Under the pieces are notes generated by a model that had not been told where the DNA came from, did not search any database, and worked only from the letters and a program-made list of their open reading frames with translations. Of a DNA stretch of 64,000 nucleotides, positions 18,459-27,156 are shown in pieces. Made by a program: the position numbers and the translations under genes. Source of the DNA: UBA2336 sp036787955 (GTDB lineage Bacteria; Bacteroidota; Bacteroidia; Cytophagales; Cyclobacteriaceae); the NCBI GenBank assembly GCA_036787955.1, contig DAIQOI010000006.1, positions 121,044-185,043 on the forward strand. Direction: 5' to 3'. The first letter of the stretch is position 1; every line of letters begins with the position of its first letter.

Positions 18459-19907
18459 TTAAGCACCCTTCTTTACCAGCGCAAACTCAAACCGTGGCCG
18501 TCCGCGTTGCCCATCGGTGGTCAAGGCAGTAAACCTGAGTTTGTAGTAGTTGCCGTCAGCATCTTTCACTACGTAGAAGCGATCGGTACGTATAGACGGA
18601 GGACCGCCCGGTCCGCCCCCGCTGCGCCAGCTCGAACCTATCTTCAGCTGATTCTGTCCGGAGAAATCGGCCAAGGAAAGATTAGCTTCCGCAAACGCCT
18701 CGTAGGAAATGGTGCTGGTAAGCACCTGGGCGGTCTCTACACCATTAAGATTCTGAATGATGATATCCTGAAAATAGTACGGAACGTTGATGGTTCCAAG
18801 GTTTGTTGAGTTAAAGGGCGTGCTGCTGGTAAATCCGTTCCATGCTATGTCCCAACGTTGTACAGGAGGTTCTACATTAATGATTGCCCCGTTGCTCAGG
18901 CTTACATATACAAAACCAAATTGTGCGTCTTTGTTAATCTGTACTTCGCTAAAGGTTGTTGCACCAATATCGGCATATTGCAGCTTATAGCCATTTCCGT
19001 TGCGAAGGATTCTGATCTTCTTCCAGCCCAATGCCGGTGCCGGGCTGCCCGGGCCATTACCGCGATTTACTATATACACCTTGTTTTCAGAGGTTGTAGC
19101 CGAAACAGGATCGATGGCCGGATTGCCCAGCGGATCGGTGGGGCTGTCAATCCAGTTGATGGCTTCGGCCACCCACTCGGGCGTTGGGTTGACCAGAGCG
19201 GCAAATACAGCCGAAAGTGAGAGCCGGGCGCCCCAGCCCGTTGTGTCGGCTGCCGTAACCGCATTCAAATCTGTTTTGTTAAGGGCCCGTGCCATCATTC
19301 CATTGGAAGAATTGAGCAGTACTTTGAAATCGCTGCCGGTACTGAAAGCCAAATCCCAGCTGGTGCGCAGCACGGCTGTTTGGCGGTTAGCGCTTAAATC
19401 AATGAATACCCGGTTGGGGTAAGTAGAACCACCTCCGTTGATTTCCATTGAACCGGATAAAGCAACTATTTCAGAAAAAGAGACTGTAAGAACTGCCCTG
19501 GGGCCTATTACAAGCGATGATGGTGCCGAAGCTATGGTAAAAATAATTTTTTCATCACCATCAAACAATGCCGCTGTATTTTTCACAATGGTAAACTGAG
19601 CAATCAGTGAATTTGCCGGAATAGTAAGAACCAGGGAGTTTCCGGTTGCTGCCGGACTGGTGGTAAAGTCCAATCCGTAGGTTACGCCATCTGTTTCCAT
19701 CTGAAGTGTTATCGAAAGATCTTCCGGTACGGCTCTGGATAAACTGATCTGTACGGTAACCTCTGTTTCATTTTCCCCTATTCCAAGAGTTTCCGACTGA
19801 AACTGCACCAGGTTTTCGGGTAACGCAACATCTTCCTTACAGGAATACAGCAGCATGCCAAAAACGAACATCAAAGAAACGAGACTGCCAAAAGTTAATT
19901 TACTCAT
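18459..19907 (-). CDS. HmuY-like haem-binding lipoprotein with N-terminal Calx-beta-like domain
   Basis: A 482-residue protein from the ATG at 19907; the 36 residues upstream overlap the TonB receptor gene and carry no signal. The signal peptide ends in LLYSC, a lipobox. Residues ~25-150 have the SRAVPEDLSITLQ...GDEKIIFTIAS pattern of Calx-beta-like immunoglobulin folds. Residues ~155-480 resemble HmuY-family proteins (DLSANRQTAVLRTSWDLAF, then IQRWDIAW-like repeats of aromatic beta-strands). HmuY proteins capture haem at the cell surface and pass it to a TonB receptor, here encoded 13 bp upstream. Haem ligands cannot be assigned by eye. Confidence 0.8.
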   Translation of the reverse strand: MSKLTFGSLVSLMFVFGMLLYSCKEDVALPENLVQFQSETLGIGENETEVTVQISLSRAVPEDLSITLQMETDGVTYGLDFTTSPAATGNSLVLTIPANSLIAQFTIVKNTAALFDGDEKIIFTIASAPSSLVIGPRAVLTVSFSEIVALSGSMEINGGGSTYPNRVFIDLSANRQTAVLRTSWDLAFSTGSDFKVLLNSSNGMMARALNKTDLNAVTAADTTGWGARLSLSAVFAALVNPTPEWVAEAINWIDSPTDPLGNPAIDPVSATTSENKVYIVNRGNGPGSPAPALGWKKIRILRNGNGYKLQYADIGATTFSEVQINKDAQFGFVYVSLSNGAIINVEPPVQRWDIAWNGFTSSTPFNSTNLGTINVPYYFQDIIIQNLNGVETAQVLTSTISYEAFAEANLSLADFSGQNQLKIGSSWRSGGGPGGPPSIRTDRFYVVKDADGNYYKLRFTALTTDGQRGRPRFEFALVKKGA

Positions 19908-19920
19908 GGTTGTTAAGTGT

Positions 19921-21948
19921 TTAATGGTTGAATGAATACGTAAGATTGATAAAATAAGAGCGCCCGTTGCCAACGGGTCGCGGTCCGGCAGAATTGTGTG
20001 CCCCACCGGTAACACCGCTGTTGTTCACAAAGACAACGTCAAACAGATTGCGCACCCCGCCCGACAACATAAAATGCTTTCCAAGCTGGCGACTAAGGGC
20101 TACATCTGCCCAATGAAACGAACCGATTTGAGCCAGTCGTGGAACCTGATTCCCATCACCATCGCTTACTATCTCATAATACGGTGTTTTGCCGGTAAAC
20201 TTGTAGTACAACGATGCATTAAACTTTTTGTCGTTGCTGTAATAAACGACCGAACCGTTTATTTCGGGCGACCACACAAACTCAGGTATAGCAACATAAT
20301 CTTCGCGCAGCTGGTTGTACCGGCCGGTAACTCCCCCACCCACGCCACATTCCAGCCGTGCTGAGGAAACCGTCTGACTAATGGTAAAACCGGTTGTTTT
20401 GAAGCGATCAATATTCAGATAGGTGGTTACCCGGCTGTTGCCAGGTTTCTGCCCGAATCCAATCATGTTGGTGATGGCATTGTAAAAAGTGCCAACACTA
20501 AGAGAAGCACGGTACTTTTTCAGGAAAAACTTCCGGTAACTCCACGAAGCATTGTAACTGTGCGACAGCTCAGGTTTAAGGTTGGTGTTGCCTTCTATGG
20601 CATGACTCGCATCGAAGAAATCGAAATACAGTTCGCGGAGGGAGGGCGCCCGGAAGCCCCGGCCATAAGCCAGGCGAAGATCAGACCTTTCATTCAAATC
20701 GATCCTGGCATTTAATGAAGGAATAAGAGGCGGTGCAGTATAAACCGTGTTGTACATACTGCGAATACCGGGACGAACCGATAACCAACCGCTAACTTTC
20801 CATTCGCCCGAGAGGAACAGTGCATAATCACCTATGGCCTGCGTGCCCTCCCGAATACGCCCCCCGCTGCCCGACTCAAGGTTAATGTCCGCACCCGGCT
20901 GCAAAGAAAGTTGGTTGCTGATTTTCCAGGTGGCCGTAGTACGCCAGGTTAAGCCGTTAAAACGGGTAACGTCCTGATGGCCATCGCCCAAGGACAATGA
21001 ACGCGCACCGTTTGACTCATTAACAATAACTGATTGCGTTTGTCGCTCATATGCCGTATGGGCAACAGCCGAATTAAACATCCATTTTTCACCGGCACTC
21101 CAGTTGCCCTGAAGCTGCTGCATCAGCCGCGTGGTATAGTAATTCTGATCAAGTGCCTCACCACCCTGAAATTCGCCCGGGTTGTAGATATCCTCAAAAA
21201 GGAGGTCAGCACGATAATGAACCGATTGCTGCCCGCTACGGTAGCCTGTTAGTAAGCTGCTCATATACTGCTTTTTAGGATGCCACTGCATTTCCCGTCC
21301 GGTAGCAGAGCCTTTCCATCCCCTAAAATCGTTGTGGGTGAAATCCCCACGTATGTGAAAACGATTTTTAGCGTAACCCACGCTTGCCTGTTGCATGTGA
21401 ATACCCGAATTCAGTCCATATTCCCTGCCGGCCGATTCTTCATGCACTTTAGCCATCACTTCAAGCCGATCTTCCTCTGTCTTTCTTGTAATAATGTTTA
21501 TTACACCCGCCAGCGCATCGGCACCATATACCACCGACATAGGCCCTTCTATAATTTCTATGCGCTCAATAGACTGCAGGTTAAGCTGATTGATATTGAT
21601 TTCATTGGAAGTGCCCTGCCTGCCCACTACGGGCATACCATCAATCAGCACTTTTACATTCTGTCCCGATAGGCCCTGAAGTGAGAGGTTTGAACCGCCA
21701 AGGGCAAGGTCCTGGCTGAAACGAATATTAAGTTGGGTATTGAGTACGTCTTGCAACCGTGTGGCACCCCGCTGCACAAATTGTTCCAGGGGGATGGTGC
21801 GCACCTGGTACACCGATTTGCGGGCAGACTGGGGCTCGAACTGTCCGGTTACAACCACCTCTTCCAGTTCAGTTCGTTTCAGGCTATCCGTTTCCTGAGC
21901 ATGCACGGTAATAAAAAAGAACAGAAAAACACAGGTAAAAATGCGCAT
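19921..21948 (-). CDS. TonB-dependent outer-membrane receptor, HmuR-like
   Basis: A 675-residue beta-barrel receptor. The signal peptide ends TVHAQ, followed by a TonB-box-like EEVVVTGQ and a plug domain (VLIDGMPVV, IERIEIIEGPMSVVYGADALAGVINIIT). The barrel carries RGFRAPSLRELYFDF and a terminal aromatic strand ending YFINLTYSFNH. No carboxypeptidase-like N-terminal domain is present. It is the first gene of a minus-strand pair with the HmuY-like lipoprotein and diverges from an AraC regulator across 182 bp. Likely substrate: haem or another metallo-tetrapyrrole, by association. Confidence 0.9.
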   Translation of the reverse strand: MRIFTCVFLFFFITVHAQETDSLKRTELEEVVVTGQFEPQSARKSVYQVRTIPLEQFVQRGATRLQDVLNTQLNIRFSQDLALGGSNLSLQGLSGQNVKVLIDGMPVVGRQGTSNEININQLNLQSIERIEIIEGPMSVVYGADALAGVINIITRKTEEDRLEVMAKVHEESAGREYGLNSGIHMQQASVGYAKNRFHIRGDFTHNDFRGWKGSATGREMQWHPKKQYMSSLLTGYRSGQQSVHYRADLLFEDIYNPGEFQGGEALDQNYYTTRLMQQLQGNWSAGEKWMFNSAVAHTAYERQTQSVIVNESNGARSLSLGDGHQDVTRFNGLTWRTTATWKISNQLSLQPGADINLESGSGGRIREGTQAIGDYALFLSGEWKVSGWLSVRPGIRSMYNTVYTAPPLIPSLNARIDLNERSDLRLAYGRGFRAPSLRELYFDFFDASHAIEGNTNLKPELSHSYNASWSYRKFFLKKYRASLSVGTFYNAITNMIGFGQKPGNSRVTTYLNIDRFKTTGFTISQTVSSARLECGVGGGVTGRYNQLREDYVAIPEFVWSPEINGSVVYYSNDKKFNASLYYKFTGKTPYYEIVSDGDGNQVPRLAQIGSFHWADVALSRQLGKHFMLSGGVRNLFDVVFVNNSGVTGGAHNSAGPRPVGNGRSYFINLTYSFNH

Positions 21949-21968
21949 TGCCTGCTGTTTACGGGCCG

Positions 21969-21976
21969 CAAAAGTG
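21969..21976 (-). promoter_or_regulatory. Possible -7 element of the TonB receptor operon
   Basis: On the minus strand CACTTTTG (one mismatch from TAnnTTTG) lies ~20 bp before the receptor ATG, with a T-run roughly 19 bp further upstream in place of TTTG. Weak, by pattern only. Confidence 0.3.
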
Positions 21977-22130
21977 AGGCAAGATGGTTATTAAAAATAC
22001 CCTTAAAAGTAAAATAAATAACAGGTGACTAAAATCAGCAGTCAATTTACATTTAGCGGTATTATTCTGTTAAAAAGCGATATTTTTAGTCAAAAAAACG
22101 GAGTAATTTGGCAGTTTTATAAGCTATCCC

Positions 22131-23018
22131 ATGATGGAAAAAATCACTCTTGCCGTAGAAAATAACCTTAAGTGGATAGATTTACTCAATGAGCCAAAGG
22201 TCGGTTTCAGCTGCCTTACCACGCCTGCAGGCTATATGCGCATGCCCTGTGTGCTGGGGCGTGGCCGTGTTCATTTTCTTTTCAACACCGATGCCCCGGT
22301 GATGCTTCAGTTCAGCCCCCACTACGCACGCGAACTGGCCCGCCAGAAACACTACCTGATCTATAACCCCGAGGCAGATGTTGCCTTTGAATTAAGCTGC
22401 ACCGAAAAAACACGCCTGGTATGGCTTTCCATCGGACTTGATTACCTGCATGAACTTTTCGTTCATGAGCCGTTGCCTTTTCTGAAGCCGGAAAATATAA
22501 ACCGGAAGTTTTATGAAGAAAAGGCTACTGTGCCCATGGTGCAGATGGTCATCAATCAGTTATTCAGTGTGCAGCTCAGCCCCCCCACCATGTCGCTGTT
22601 TGCACGCGGAAAAATGCTGGAATTGCTCAGTCTTTATTTTTCAGGTAAAACACCTGATACAGAAGCGTGTCCTTTTCTGAAAGATGAAGAAGTTATACGG
22701 AAAATAAAAGCCGCAAAAGATTACCTGCTGCAGCACATGGATAACCCGCCAACGATCCGGCAACTGGCACGTGAAAGCGGTTTAAATGAATACCAGCTCA
22801 AAACCGGCTTTAAAGAAATCTATGGTGACACCGTTTACGGGTACCTGCTCAATCACAGGCTCGATTACGCACGTCTTCTGCTCGACAAGGGAACGCTGCA
22901 TGTCAACGAAGTTGCCTTTCAGATCGGCTATTCCAATCCCAGTCATTTTATTGCTGCGTTTAAGAAAAAGTTTGGCATTACACCCAAAAAATATCTGATG
23001 AGCCTGAGGATGAAATGA
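22131..23018 (+). CDS. AraC-family transcriptional regulator
   Basis: A 295-residue regulator. The C-terminal ~100 residues hold two HTH motifs: TIRQLARESGLNEYQLKTGF and VNEVAFQIGYSNPSHFIAAF, followed by KKFGITPKKY, a standard AraC/XylS ending. The N-terminal domain has no recognised ligand fold. It is divergent from the receptor/HmuY operon across 182 bp, the classic position for a regulator of iron or haem uptake, so control of that operon is a reasonable inference. A strong terminator follows the stop codon. Confidence 0.88.
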   Translation: MMEKITLAVENNLKWIDLLNEPKVGFSCLTTPAGYMRMPCVLGRGRVHFLFNTDAPVMLQFSPHYARELARQKHYLIYNPEADVAFELSCTEKTRLVWLSIGLDYLHELFVHEPLPFLKPENINRKFYEEKATVPMVQMVINQLFSVQLSPPTMSLFARGKMLELLSLYFSGKTPDTEACPFLKDEEVIRKIKAAKDYLLQHMDNPPTIRQLARESGLNEYQLKTGFKEIYGDTVYGYLLNHRLDYARLLLDKGTLHVNEVAFQIGYSNPSHFIAAFKKKFGITPKKYLMSLRMK

Positions 23019-23020
23019 AA

Positions 23021-23047
23021 AATGCCTGCCAGGGGCAGGCATTTTTT
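23021..23047. terminator. Bidirectional terminator between AraC and Hsp20 genes
   Basis: A perfect 10-bp stem aatgcctgcc / ggcaggcatt with a 3-nt loop. It is followed by six T on the plus strand and preceded by A-rich sequence, so it can serve both convergent genes. Confidence 0.85.
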
Positions 23048-23062
23048 GCTGTGCATGCAGCC

Positions 23063-23521
23063 TTAAGCTACGGCAATCTGACGCGCAGGTTTCAGCTTGG
23101 CTTCCTCGCGTTTCGGAACGGTGATGTACAGAATGCCGTCCTTATACTTAGCTGATATCTTGTCGCCATCTACCATGTTCTCAGGCAGGGCAAAGCTGCG
23201 CTGGAACGATTGATAGCTGAATTCCCTGCGGGTATAATTGCCGGCTTTGTCTTTCTCTTCCGATTTCTCTTCGCGTTCCGATGAAATGATGAGCGTGTTG
23301 TTATCCAGTTCAACTTTAAAGTCATCGCGCTTCATACCCGGCGCTGCCACTTCAATCTGAAAATCATCATTGGTTTCAATGATGTTCACAGCAGGCAGCG
23401 TGGAACCGGCTAAACGCCAGTTGCCCAATGACCAGTCGAACAGGTCCCTCATCCAGAAATCATCGAACAGCGAAGGAATAGAAGGAAACAGCGAACCATT
23501 AGTTTTTACCAGGCTTTTCAT
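23063..23521 (-). CDS. Hsp20/alpha-crystallin small heat-shock protein
   Basis: A 152-residue chaperone. The alpha-crystallin domain spans ~45-140, with APGMKRDDFKVELDNN, the YTRREFSYQSFQRSFALP segment and the signature GILYITVPK near the end. Such proteins form oligomers that hold unfolding proteins without ATP. The ATG at 23521 is preceded on the minus strand by GAAAGGAGGG six bases away, a strong Shine-Dalgarno sequence. A 14-bp palindrome lies ~50 bp upstream of the start. Confidence 0.94.
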   Translation of the reverse strand: MKSLVKTNGSLFPSIPSLFDDFWMRDLFDWSLGNWRLAGSTLPAVNIIETNDDFQIEVAAPGMKRDDFKVELDNNTLIISSEREEKSEEKDKAGNYTRREFSYQSFQRSFALPENMVDGDKISAKYKDGILYITVPKREEAKLKPARQIAVA

Positions 23522-23527
23522 ACTTAA

Positions 23528-23537
23528 CCCTCCTTTC
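23528..23537 (-). promoter_or_regulatory. Strong Shine-Dalgarno of the Hsp20 gene
   Basis: GAAAGGAGGG on the minus strand, six bases before the ATG at 23521. It fixes the start codon. The 9-mer gaaaggagg recurs upstream of the divergent small gene at 23794. Confidence 0.75.
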
Positions 23538-23568
23538 TATGTGTTTAGTACTGTTCTTTTGATTTTTG

Positions 23569-23582
23569 AACAGGCGCCTGTT
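23569..23582. promoter_or_regulatory. Perfect 14-bp palindrome, possible operator
   Basis: AACAGGCGCCTGTT is fully self-complementary and lies 48-61 bp upstream of the Hsp20 start, where a repressor or activator could bind. No matching regulator was identified. Confidence 0.4.
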
Positions 23583-23793
23583 GCATCCAATAACCAAGCA
23601 ACCGTTGTGCCGGCCGTAAAATCACACAAATTAAGGGTCATATAATGACAAATTATCATGTAACTGACGCAGTAAAAAGTCATTTTTTCAGCTTTTCTGT
23701 CAGGTTCTTTTAAGCCCTCTCACCGGCATAGCTTTTGTGAAACTGCGGGTGAATCTGGTGTTAATGTTTTCATGGTTAACGAAAGGAGGAACT

Positions 23794-23967
23794 ATGGAAA
23801 AGTTAGCAACAGGTTTAACCGCTCTCACCTTGGTTTACTCAGCGTTGGTGTTTATCACCTTGCTGGTAACCGGCTGGCTCGAAGCGCAGGAAGTGTCTGA
23901 ACTGCTGAGGCCGGTAAGGTCGCTTATTCAAAACTTCCGGCAACGGAAATCCGGCCAGCCAACCTAA
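23794..23967 (+). CDS. Small membrane protein, 57 residues
   Basis: Start chosen at the ATG at 23794 because gaaaggagga lies directly upstream; an in-frame ATG at 23737 gives a basic, non-conserved-looking extension. The product has one hydrophobic helix (about residues 8-28) and a basic amphipathic C-terminal tail (RPVRSLIQNFRQRK). No family recognised. It is divergent from Hsp20 and shares the same strong ribosome-binding 9-mer, so both may be highly translated under similar conditions. A weak -7-like TAGCTTTT lies at 23729-23736. Confidence 0.55.
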   Translation: MEKLATGLTALTLVYSALVFITLLVTGWLEAQEVSELLRPVRSLIQNFRQRKSGQPT

Positions 23968-23979
23968 TCAACTGAACAT

Positions 23980-24010
23980 TTTTATTAACCTGCGCGTTGT
24001 GGTAGCTTTG
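23980..24010 (+). promoter_or_regulatory. Bacteroidota-type promoter of the tlpA-like/mnmA operon
   Basis: TAGCTTTG at 24003-24010 matches the TAnnTTTG -7 consensus exactly. TTTT at 23980-23983, 19 bp upstream, is one mismatch from the TTTG -33 element. The start codon at 24019 follows closely, implying a very short leader. Confidence 0.55.
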
Positions 24011-24018
24011 CAGCTACT

Positions 24019-25245
24019 ATGAAACAGTACATTATTTTTCTCGCTTTTATTATTCTGTCGTGCCGGCCCGACCACACTCCTTTGCAAACAGGGGTATGGC
24101 GCGGCACCCTTTCCATTCAGGATAAGGAGCTTCCTTTTAACTTCAGTATTTCCAAAGAACAGGATAAATACATTTTCACCATCCATAATGCATCGGAAAG
24201 AATCAGGTTGGATAGCCTGGTTTTTACCGATGACTCACTAAAAATCTTTTTCCCGGTATTCGATGCCTCCTTCCGGGTAGCTTATACCCCGAATTCCCTC
24301 AATGGAACCTTCACCATCCATTATGCTAATAACTACACGGTACCTTTTACCGCCGTGTACGGGCAATCGCACCGCTTCGTACCTGCCGATTCCGCTGCCC
24401 GAACGACTGACTTCTCCGGAACCTATGCTGTTGATTTTATAAATACGGCCAGCACCGTACCGGCTGTGTTTATTGTAAGTCAGCAAGGTAATTATGCAGA
24501 AGCCACTTTCCTTACACCTTATGGTGATTACCGCTATCTGGAGGGAAATGTAGTGAATGATACCCTTTGGCTAAGTGCATTTGACGGAAACCACCTCTAT
24601 ATTTTCAATGCAACATTAAAAGGCGACTCCATCAGCGGCACACACTGGTTGGGGCGTACACGCAAACGCCCATGGAAAGGGGTTAAAAATGAACTGGCAA
24701 AACTCCCCCCACCTGAATCGCTCACTTACCTGAAAAAGGGGTATGATAAGCTGGAGTTCACCTTTCCGGATATAACCGGCAAGCCGGTTTCGCTGCAGGA
24801 CGAACAATTCCGCAACAAAGTTGTAATTGTGCAAATACTTGGAACCTGGTGCCCTAACTGTGTGGACGAAACCTCCTTTCTGGCCAACTGGTATCGAGCA
24901 AATAAACAACGTGGTGTTGAGATCATCGGGTTGGCCTATGAGCAAAAAGAGGATTTTGCGTATGCATCCGCCCGCGTGAAAGCTTTGCAAAAGAAACTGA
25001 ATGTTACATACCCCATACTCATAGCAGGCGTGAGTGATAACGCAAAGGCAGCAGAAACACTCCCTGCCCTGAATGCTGTAATTGCCTTTCCCACCACCAT
25101 CTTCATCGGCAGAGACGGAAAGGTTAAACACATTCATACCGGGTTCTCCGGTCCGGGCACTGGCAAATATTATAACGAACTCATTGATCAGTTCAATGAA
25201 ATTATCAATACGCTGCTGAGCGAAACACCCCCGTCACTTCCATGA
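24019..25245 (+). CDS. TlpA/thioredoxin-like lipoprotein
   Basis: A 408-residue exported protein. The signal peptide ends IILSC (Cys14), a lipobox. Residues ~20-235 form an unassigned beta-rich domain. Residues ~245-400 are a TlpA/AhpC-type thioredoxin fold with the redox motif WCPNC (Cys278 and Cys281) and a cis-proline region AFPTTIFIGRDGKVKHIHTG. Such proteins reduce disulphides in the periplasm, for example in cytochrome c maturation, which would suit the many c-haem proteins encoded downstream (inference). It overlaps mnmA by 4 bp (ATGA). Confidence 0.88.
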   Translation: MKQYIIFLAFIILSCRPDHTPLQTGVWRGTLSIQDKELPFNFSISKEQDKYIFTIHNASERIRLDSLVFTDDSLKIFFPVFDASFRVAYTPNSLNGTFTIHYANNYTVPFTAVYGQSHRFVPADSAARTTDFSGTYAVDFINTASTVPAVFIVSQQGNYAEATFLTPYGDYRYLEGNVVNDTLWLSAFDGNHLYIFNATLKGDSISGTHWLGRTRKRPWKGVKNELAKLPPPESLTYLKKGYDKLEFTFPDITGKPVSLQDEQFRNKVVIVQILGTWCPNCVDETSFLANWYRANKQRGVEIIGLAYEQKEDFAYASARVKALQKKLNVTYPILIAGVSDNAKAAETLPALNAVIAFPTTIFIGRDGKVKHIHTGFSGPGTGKYYNELIDQFNEIINTLLSETPPSLP

Positions 25246-26411
25246 AGAAACGCGTTGTTGTCGGGCTTTCGGGTGGAGTTGATTCAAGTGTAGCAGCCCT
25301 GCTGCTAAAAGAGCAGGGGTATGAAGTGATCGGCATGTTCATGAAAAACTGGCATGATGATTCAGTAACCATCAGTAAGGAATGCCCCTGGCTGGATGAT
25401 AGCAATGATGCCATGATTGTGGCGCAGCACCTGGACCTGCCTTTTCAGGCTATAGATTTGAGTAAAGAATACAAAGAGCGCATTGTTGATTACATGTTTG
25501 CCGAATATCAGTCCGGACGAACGCCCAATCCCGATGTACTCTGCAACCGTGAAATCAAATTCGACATTTTCCTGAAAGCTGCGCTGAAACTGGGCGCTGA
25601 TTACGTGGCAACCGGGCATTATGCCCGAAAGGACGCGGTAGATGCAAATGGTAAAACCATCTACCGACTGCTTGCCGGAAGAGACCACAACAAAGACCAA
25701 AGTTACTTTTTGTGTCAGCTTACACAGGAACAACTCGCCAAGGCAATTTTTCCCATCGGCGAATTGCGCAAGCCAGAAGTCCGTGCATTGGCACGAAAAG
25801 CCGGGCTGGCCACAGCCGATAAAAAAGATTCGCAGGGCCTGTGCTTTGTGGGCAAAGTTCATCTTCCCGAATTTCTGCAACAACGCCTTGCACCGCGTAT
25901 CGGAAAAGCCGTCCTCATTCCTGAAGATTCGCCGGCTTTTGCAAAATATGCAGATAGCATTGAAGAAATGTCGCAGCCTTACTATTACAATCCATCGCTG
26001 GGAAAGGTAATAGGTGAGCACCGCGGGGCACATTACTTTACCATTGGTCAGCGCAAAGGCCTTAACCTTGGTGGCCATCCGAAACCTTTGTTTGTAATCG
26101 GCACCGACACCAGGGAAAATATAATCTATCTGGGCATGGGCGAAGATCACCCCGGCCTGTTCCGGAAAGGCTTATTTATTCCGTCAAAAGATGAGCACTG
26201 GGTAAGGCCCGACAAAAAACTCTTACCAGGTGAAACAGCCCGGTTCGGGGTACGCATCCGCTATCGCCAACCTTTGGAAAACTGCACCTTGCACAAGAAA
26301 GAAGAGGGTCTTTATCTTATTTTCGACAGACCTCAAAAAGCCATAACGCCCGGCCAATTTGCCGTTTGGTACGATGGCGATGAGCTTATCGGGTCAGGTG
26401 TAATAAGTTGA
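25242..26411 (+). CDS. mnmA: tRNA-specific 2-thiouridylase MnmA
   Basis: A 389-residue enzyme that makes the 2-thio group of U34 in tRNA-Lys, -Glu and -Gln. The PP-loop SGGVDSS is at residues 9-15. NPDVLCNREIKF and SQGLCFVGKV carry the two catalytic cysteines, and ATGHYAR and DQSYFLCQL are also family signatures. Length is normal. It is coupled to the TlpA-like gene by an ATGA overlap and converges with the respiratory cluster five bases after its stop. Confidence 0.96.
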   Translation: MKKRVVVGLSGGVDSSVAALLLKEQGYEVIGMFMKNWHDDSVTISKECPWLDDSNDAMIVAQHLDLPFQAIDLSKEYKERIVDYMFAEYQSGRTPNPDVLCNREIKFDIFLKAALKLGADYVATGHYARKDAVDANGKTIYRLLAGRDHNKDQSYFLCQLTQEQLAKAIFPIGELRKPEVRALARKAGLATADKKDSQGLCFVGKVHLPEFLQQRLAPRIGKAVLIPEDSPAFAKYADSIEEMSQPYYYNPSLGKVIGEHRGAHYFTIGQRKGLNLGGHPKPLFVIGTDTRENIIYLGMGEDHPGLFRKGLFIPSKDEHWVRPDKKLLPGETARFGVRIRYRQPLENCTLHKKEEGLYLIFDRPQKAITPGQFAVWYDGDELIGSGVIS

Positions 26412-26416
26412 TATGC

Positions 26417-26638
26417 TCACTGTGCTTTTTTACTGCTGCGGTACCAAAAGTACCCGATAATAATTGCAGCCAGATAAGGAAAAGAAAGCAGGTACAATAT
26501 ACCCGTATTAATACCTGCAGCAATACCCGGCACACCCTGGCTCACATTATTCTCCAGCGTACTGCGACACATGGCACATTGTGCTGCGCAGGTTAACTGA
26601 GTAGCAGCAAAGACCACAATTAATATGAATCGCTTCAT
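26417..26638 (-). CDS. Small membrane protein at the end of the oxidase cluster
   Basis: A 73-residue protein when started at the ATG at 26638, which overlaps the stop of the DUF420 gene. It has a signal-like N-terminus (MKRFILIVVFAATQLTCAAQ), a CAMC motif just after it and one C-terminal helix. Two close cysteines in a short exported protein suggest a redox or metal link, but no family is recognised. It is the last gene of the minus-strand respiratory cluster. Confidence 0.65.
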   Translation of the reverse strand: MKRFILIVVFAATQLTCAAQCAMCRSTLENNVSQGVPGIAAGINTGILYLLSFPYLAAIIIGYFWYRSSKKAQ

Positions 26639-27156
26639 GGGTAGTAGGGACTTATCATCAAATACACCACTACACCGGTAACGGCCACATATAACCACAC
26701 CGGATAAGCATAACGTACCACCAATTTATGCCGGCTAAACTGGCCAGTGATACCATATAAAAAGGCAAACAATACCAGTGGTACCACTGCAAGCGAAAGC
26801 AAAATATGGCTGATGAGCACGAAATAATATACATACCGCCACAAACCCACACCCCCATAAGGGGTAGATTCGCTGGTTATGTGATACAAAACATACATAA
26901 CCAGAAAAGCAGCCGATAAAGCCATACAGGTTTTCATTAGCCGTTCGTGCATAATCCGGTTGCCCTGACGGATGTACCACAGTGCCATCAGCAATAAAAC
27001 ACTGGTAACACCATTAATAGTTGCATAAACGGGCGGTAAAAATGAAAAGTCATACCCCTGAATTTTAACCCTGAAAAGCAGGGCAACGACCAACGGAATA
27101 GCCACTGAAACAAAAATTACAATCCGGCGAAATTGCTTGTCTCTTTCCATGTTCAA
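26635..27156 (-). CDS. DUF420-family membrane protein
   Basis: A 173-residue membrane protein with about five helices. The segments PPVYATINGVTSVLLL and HERLMKTCMALSAAFLVMYVLYH, plus a later LLSLAVVPLVLFAF, fit the DUF420 family, which regularly sits with haem-copper oxidase genes. Related proteins (CtaM type) aid oxidase maturation. It overlaps the Sco-like gene by 4 bp and the small membrane gene by 4 bp, so the three are translationally coupled. Confidence 0.82.
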   Translation of the reverse strand: MNMERDKQFRRIVIFVSVAIPLVVALLFRVKIQGYDFSFLPPVYATINGVTSVLLLMALWYIRQGNRIMHERLMKTCMALSAAFLVMYVLYHITSESTPYGGVGLWRYVYYFVLISHILLSLAVVPLVLFAFLYGITGQFSRHKLVVRYAYPVWLYVAVTGVVVYLMISPYYP

